Assembly (NCBI GenBank): GCA_017959625.1
Contig: JAGDAG010000083.1
Span: forward strand, 1 to 5,860
Source: Abditibacteriota bacterium
GTDB lineage: Bacteria > Armatimonadota > UBA5829
Direction of reading: 5' to 3'
DNA length: 5,860 bases
In this document: piece by piece, positions 4,255 through 5,860 of the stretch
Position numbering within the stretch: the stretch's first letter is position 1
Layout of the letters: each line of letters opens with the position of its first letter
Notes under the pieces: generated by a model
Told to the model about the DNA's origin: nothing
The model's input: the letters and a program-made list of their open reading frames with translations, nothing else
Database searches by the model: none
Position numbers and translations under genes: made by a program

Positions 4255-5860
4255 TCATCTTTTCTTTCTGCTGTCTTCGTCGGTATATGAACTGTATGAA
4301 GAATAGTAATAATACTTTGAATAGTATCCGCGCTTTGTCATAGGCAGCTTGTTGAGCACGTAGCCGATGAGAGGCGCGTTGACCGTCTTCATAGCGTCCA
4401 GAGCGAATTTCAGGCTGTTTCTCTTGGTCTGCTTGCAGGTGACGGTCATTATCATGCCGTCAACGTAGGTTGCAACGATCTGAGAGTCGGAAATAAAGGT
4501 ACAGGGCGAAGTATCGTATATTATGTAATCGAACATGCTCTTGAGCTTTTCCACCACTTCCATATTGGCCTTGCTGGAAAGGAATTCCGCAGGGTTCGGA
4601 GGCAGCGGCCCGGTGGTAAGAAGGCTCAGGCCGGGGATACCGGATTCTCTGATGGCTTCTTCGTAGGTGCAAAGCCCTTTCACAAGATTAGAATAACCGA
4701 TGTTGTTCTTCAGGCCGAACCAGCGGGCGATGTTGGGCTTTCTGAGGTCGGCGTCCACCAGCAGCACCTTTTTGCCGTCAAGAGCCAGAACTATGGCCAG
4801 GTTGACGGATATGGTACTCTTGCCCTGCTTGGCGTCGGGGCCGGTGATGGCCAGCACCTTGTCGTTGCTTTCATAATGGGAGAAAAGCACGTTGTTCCTG
4901 AAGATACGGAAAGGCTCCAGCAGCTGGTCCTTTTTGCTCATGCCCAGCTGCGCTCTTTCTCCGGGGGCCAGTTCAACAAGAGGGATACGGCCCAGGCAGG
5001 GCAGCGTGGTGATCTTGTTGACGGTCTCGTCGTCGTGGATAGCGTTGTCCAGGTTGTCCACTATATAAGCGGCCATCAGGCCGAATATAAGGCCCAGCAG
5101 GAAGAAGATAGCCACGTTCTTTTTTACGGAAGGCTCCACCGGATGGCGGTTGGGGATGGCTTCGCTGACTATGTAGCCGGAACTCAGGCTGGTCTCCGCG
5201 TTGATGCTCAGAGTGTAGTAGCTCTGAGTCAGCTGCTGCATGGTATCCTGCAATATCTTGTAACGCTCGGAGAGTTCCATGAACTTGTTCAGGCTGTCCG
5301 GCAGCATGGCGGCTTCCGCATCCTTTTTGGAATCAAGGGCCGCAAGATTGGCGATCCTTTCCTTCAGTTCGGCGATAGAAGCCACGAGCTTGTTCTTTTC
5401 GGACTTCAGGCTCGTTTTGGCAGGATTGTCCGCATAGGTGCGGGAGCTTTCCACGTAATTGTCCCTGGCTTCGGCAAGCTTCTTGGTCTCGAACTCGATC
5501 TGGTTGGAGATGGCCGTGACCTCGGGGGAATCCGGGGTGTATTTCTGCAAAAGCTCGGCCTTCTCGCTGGTCAGATTGTCTATGCGGGTCATGATGGCGG
5601 CCACGGACGGATTGGTCTGGTTGGCGCTGGTCACTTCCTTGTCGGGCTCGGCCTTGCTCACCGCTTCCAGAGCGGCCAGAGACGCCTTCGCGCTTTCAAG
5701 CTCGATTTTGGCCTTTTCCAGATCCGAATCCACGGTGGCTCTTCTCTGGAGCATCGCCGAAACGTCCGTCCCATCTTCGGGGAGATATATGCCCGTCAGC
5801 TTCTTGTATTCCGCAAGCTCCTTGCGGACGTCGTTCAGGTCCTTGGAGATGTTCTGCATC
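4255..5860 (-). CDS. Wzc-like bacterial tyrosine kinase fused to Wzz-type chain-length co-polymerase (N-terminus outside window)
   Basis: An inner-membrane BY-kinase that regulates export and chain length of capsule or exopolysaccharide by autophosphorylation. Counting from the Met at 5857-5859, 534 residues are visible; full proteins are near 700, and the frame opens inside the coiled coil, so that Met is probably internal and the first transmembrane segment and Wzz domain lie to the right. Visible: charged coiled coils (about 1-215), proline-rich AIPNRHPVEPS (234-244), transmembrane helix 2 (about 247-267), oligomerisation motif E315-x2-R318-x2-R321, Walker A GPDAKQGKST (340-349), Walker A' VLLVDADLR (365-373), Walker B IIYD449 followed by TSP rather than the common TPP, and a C-terminal tyrosine cluster (GYYSKYYYYSSYSSY, 511-525) with eight tyrosines, the expected phosphorylation sites. 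The stop TGA is at 4255-4257. Two phosphatase genes follow in the same operon. Confidence 0.94.
   Translation of the reverse strand, partial: MQNISKDLNDVRKELAEYKKLTGIYLPEDGTDVSAMLQRRATVDSDLEKAKIELESAKASLAALEAVSKAEPDKEVTSANQTNPSVAAIMTRIDNLTSEKAELLQKYTPDSPEVTAISNQIEFETKKLAEARDNYVESSRTYADNPAKTSLKSEKNKLVASIAELKERIANLAALDSKKDAEAAMLPDSLNKFMELSERYKILQDTMQQLTQSYYTLSINAETSLSSGYIVSEAIPNRHPVEPSVKKNVAIFFLLGLIFGLMAAYIVDNLDNAIHDDETVNKITTLPCLGRIPLVELAPGERAQLGMSKKDQLLEPFRIFRNNVLFSHYESNDKVLAITGPDAKQGKSTISVNLAIVLALDGKKVLLVDADLRKPNIARWFGLKNNIGYSNLVKGLCTYEEAIRESGIPGLSLLTTGPLPPNPAEFLSSKANMEVVEKLKSMFDYIIYDTSPCTFISDSQIVATYVDGMIMTVTCKQTKRNSLKFALDAMKTVNAPLIGYVLNKLPMTKRGYYSKYYYYSSYSSYTDEDSRKKR

Noticed and set aside
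3543..4343. Plus-strand frames opposite the phosphatase genes
   Set aside because: Their apparent similarity to each other follows from the paralogy of the genes on the other strand; no independent coding evidence.
5857..5859. ATG as the true start of the kinase gene
   Set aside because: It would begin inside the coiled coil without the first membrane helix and Wzz domain; the reading frame more likely continues past the window edge.

Overview
The window looks like a chromosomal segment of an anaerobic or gut-type bacterium, roughly half G+C in genes with clearly AT-richer intergenic DNA. The phylum cannot be fixed from the sequence. The mix is unusual: a Wzc-like tyrosine kinase fused to a membrane Wzz-type region, as in many diderms, sits beside PHP-type tyrosine phosphatases of the CpsB/YwqE kind, best known from Firmicutes. 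A uroporphyrinogen decarboxylase (MtaA)-like protein points to corrinoid or one-carbon chemistry.

Layout. Positions 1-966 (+) hold the C-terminal half of RecJ, cut by the left edge. It converges on a small tRNA operon on the minus strand: tRNA-Pro(CGG) then tRNA-Ser(UGA), with a near-consensus sigma-70 promoter (1190-1218) and an intrinsic terminator (968-996) that ends against the recJ stop codon. Next, on the minus strand, is a monocistronic UroD/MtaA-like gene (1243-2286) with its own leader and a good promoter (2364-2392). Its AT-rich upstream region carries two 16-bp palindromic elements and a long-range inverted repeat.

From 2579 to the right edge runs a minus-strand polysaccharide-control operon. 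In transcription order it is a BY-kinase/chain-length co-polymerase (5' end outside the window), a CpsB-type phosphatase (3405-4199), a divergent second CpsB-type paralogue (2622-3401), and a strong intrinsic terminator (2579-2605). The kinase has a tyrosine-rich C-terminal tail, the expected substrate of such phosphatases, so the three genes make a phosphorylation/dephosphorylation switch for exopolysaccharide or capsule export. A hairpin followed by a U-run lies between kinase and first phosphatase.

Most interesting point: the second phosphatase paralogue has lost all three residues expected to bind the third metal of the PHP active site while keeping those for the other two. Both paralogues lack an acidic residue normally found in the family. 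The two also share a 35-bp stretch with no nucleotide differences despite being otherwise well diverged.
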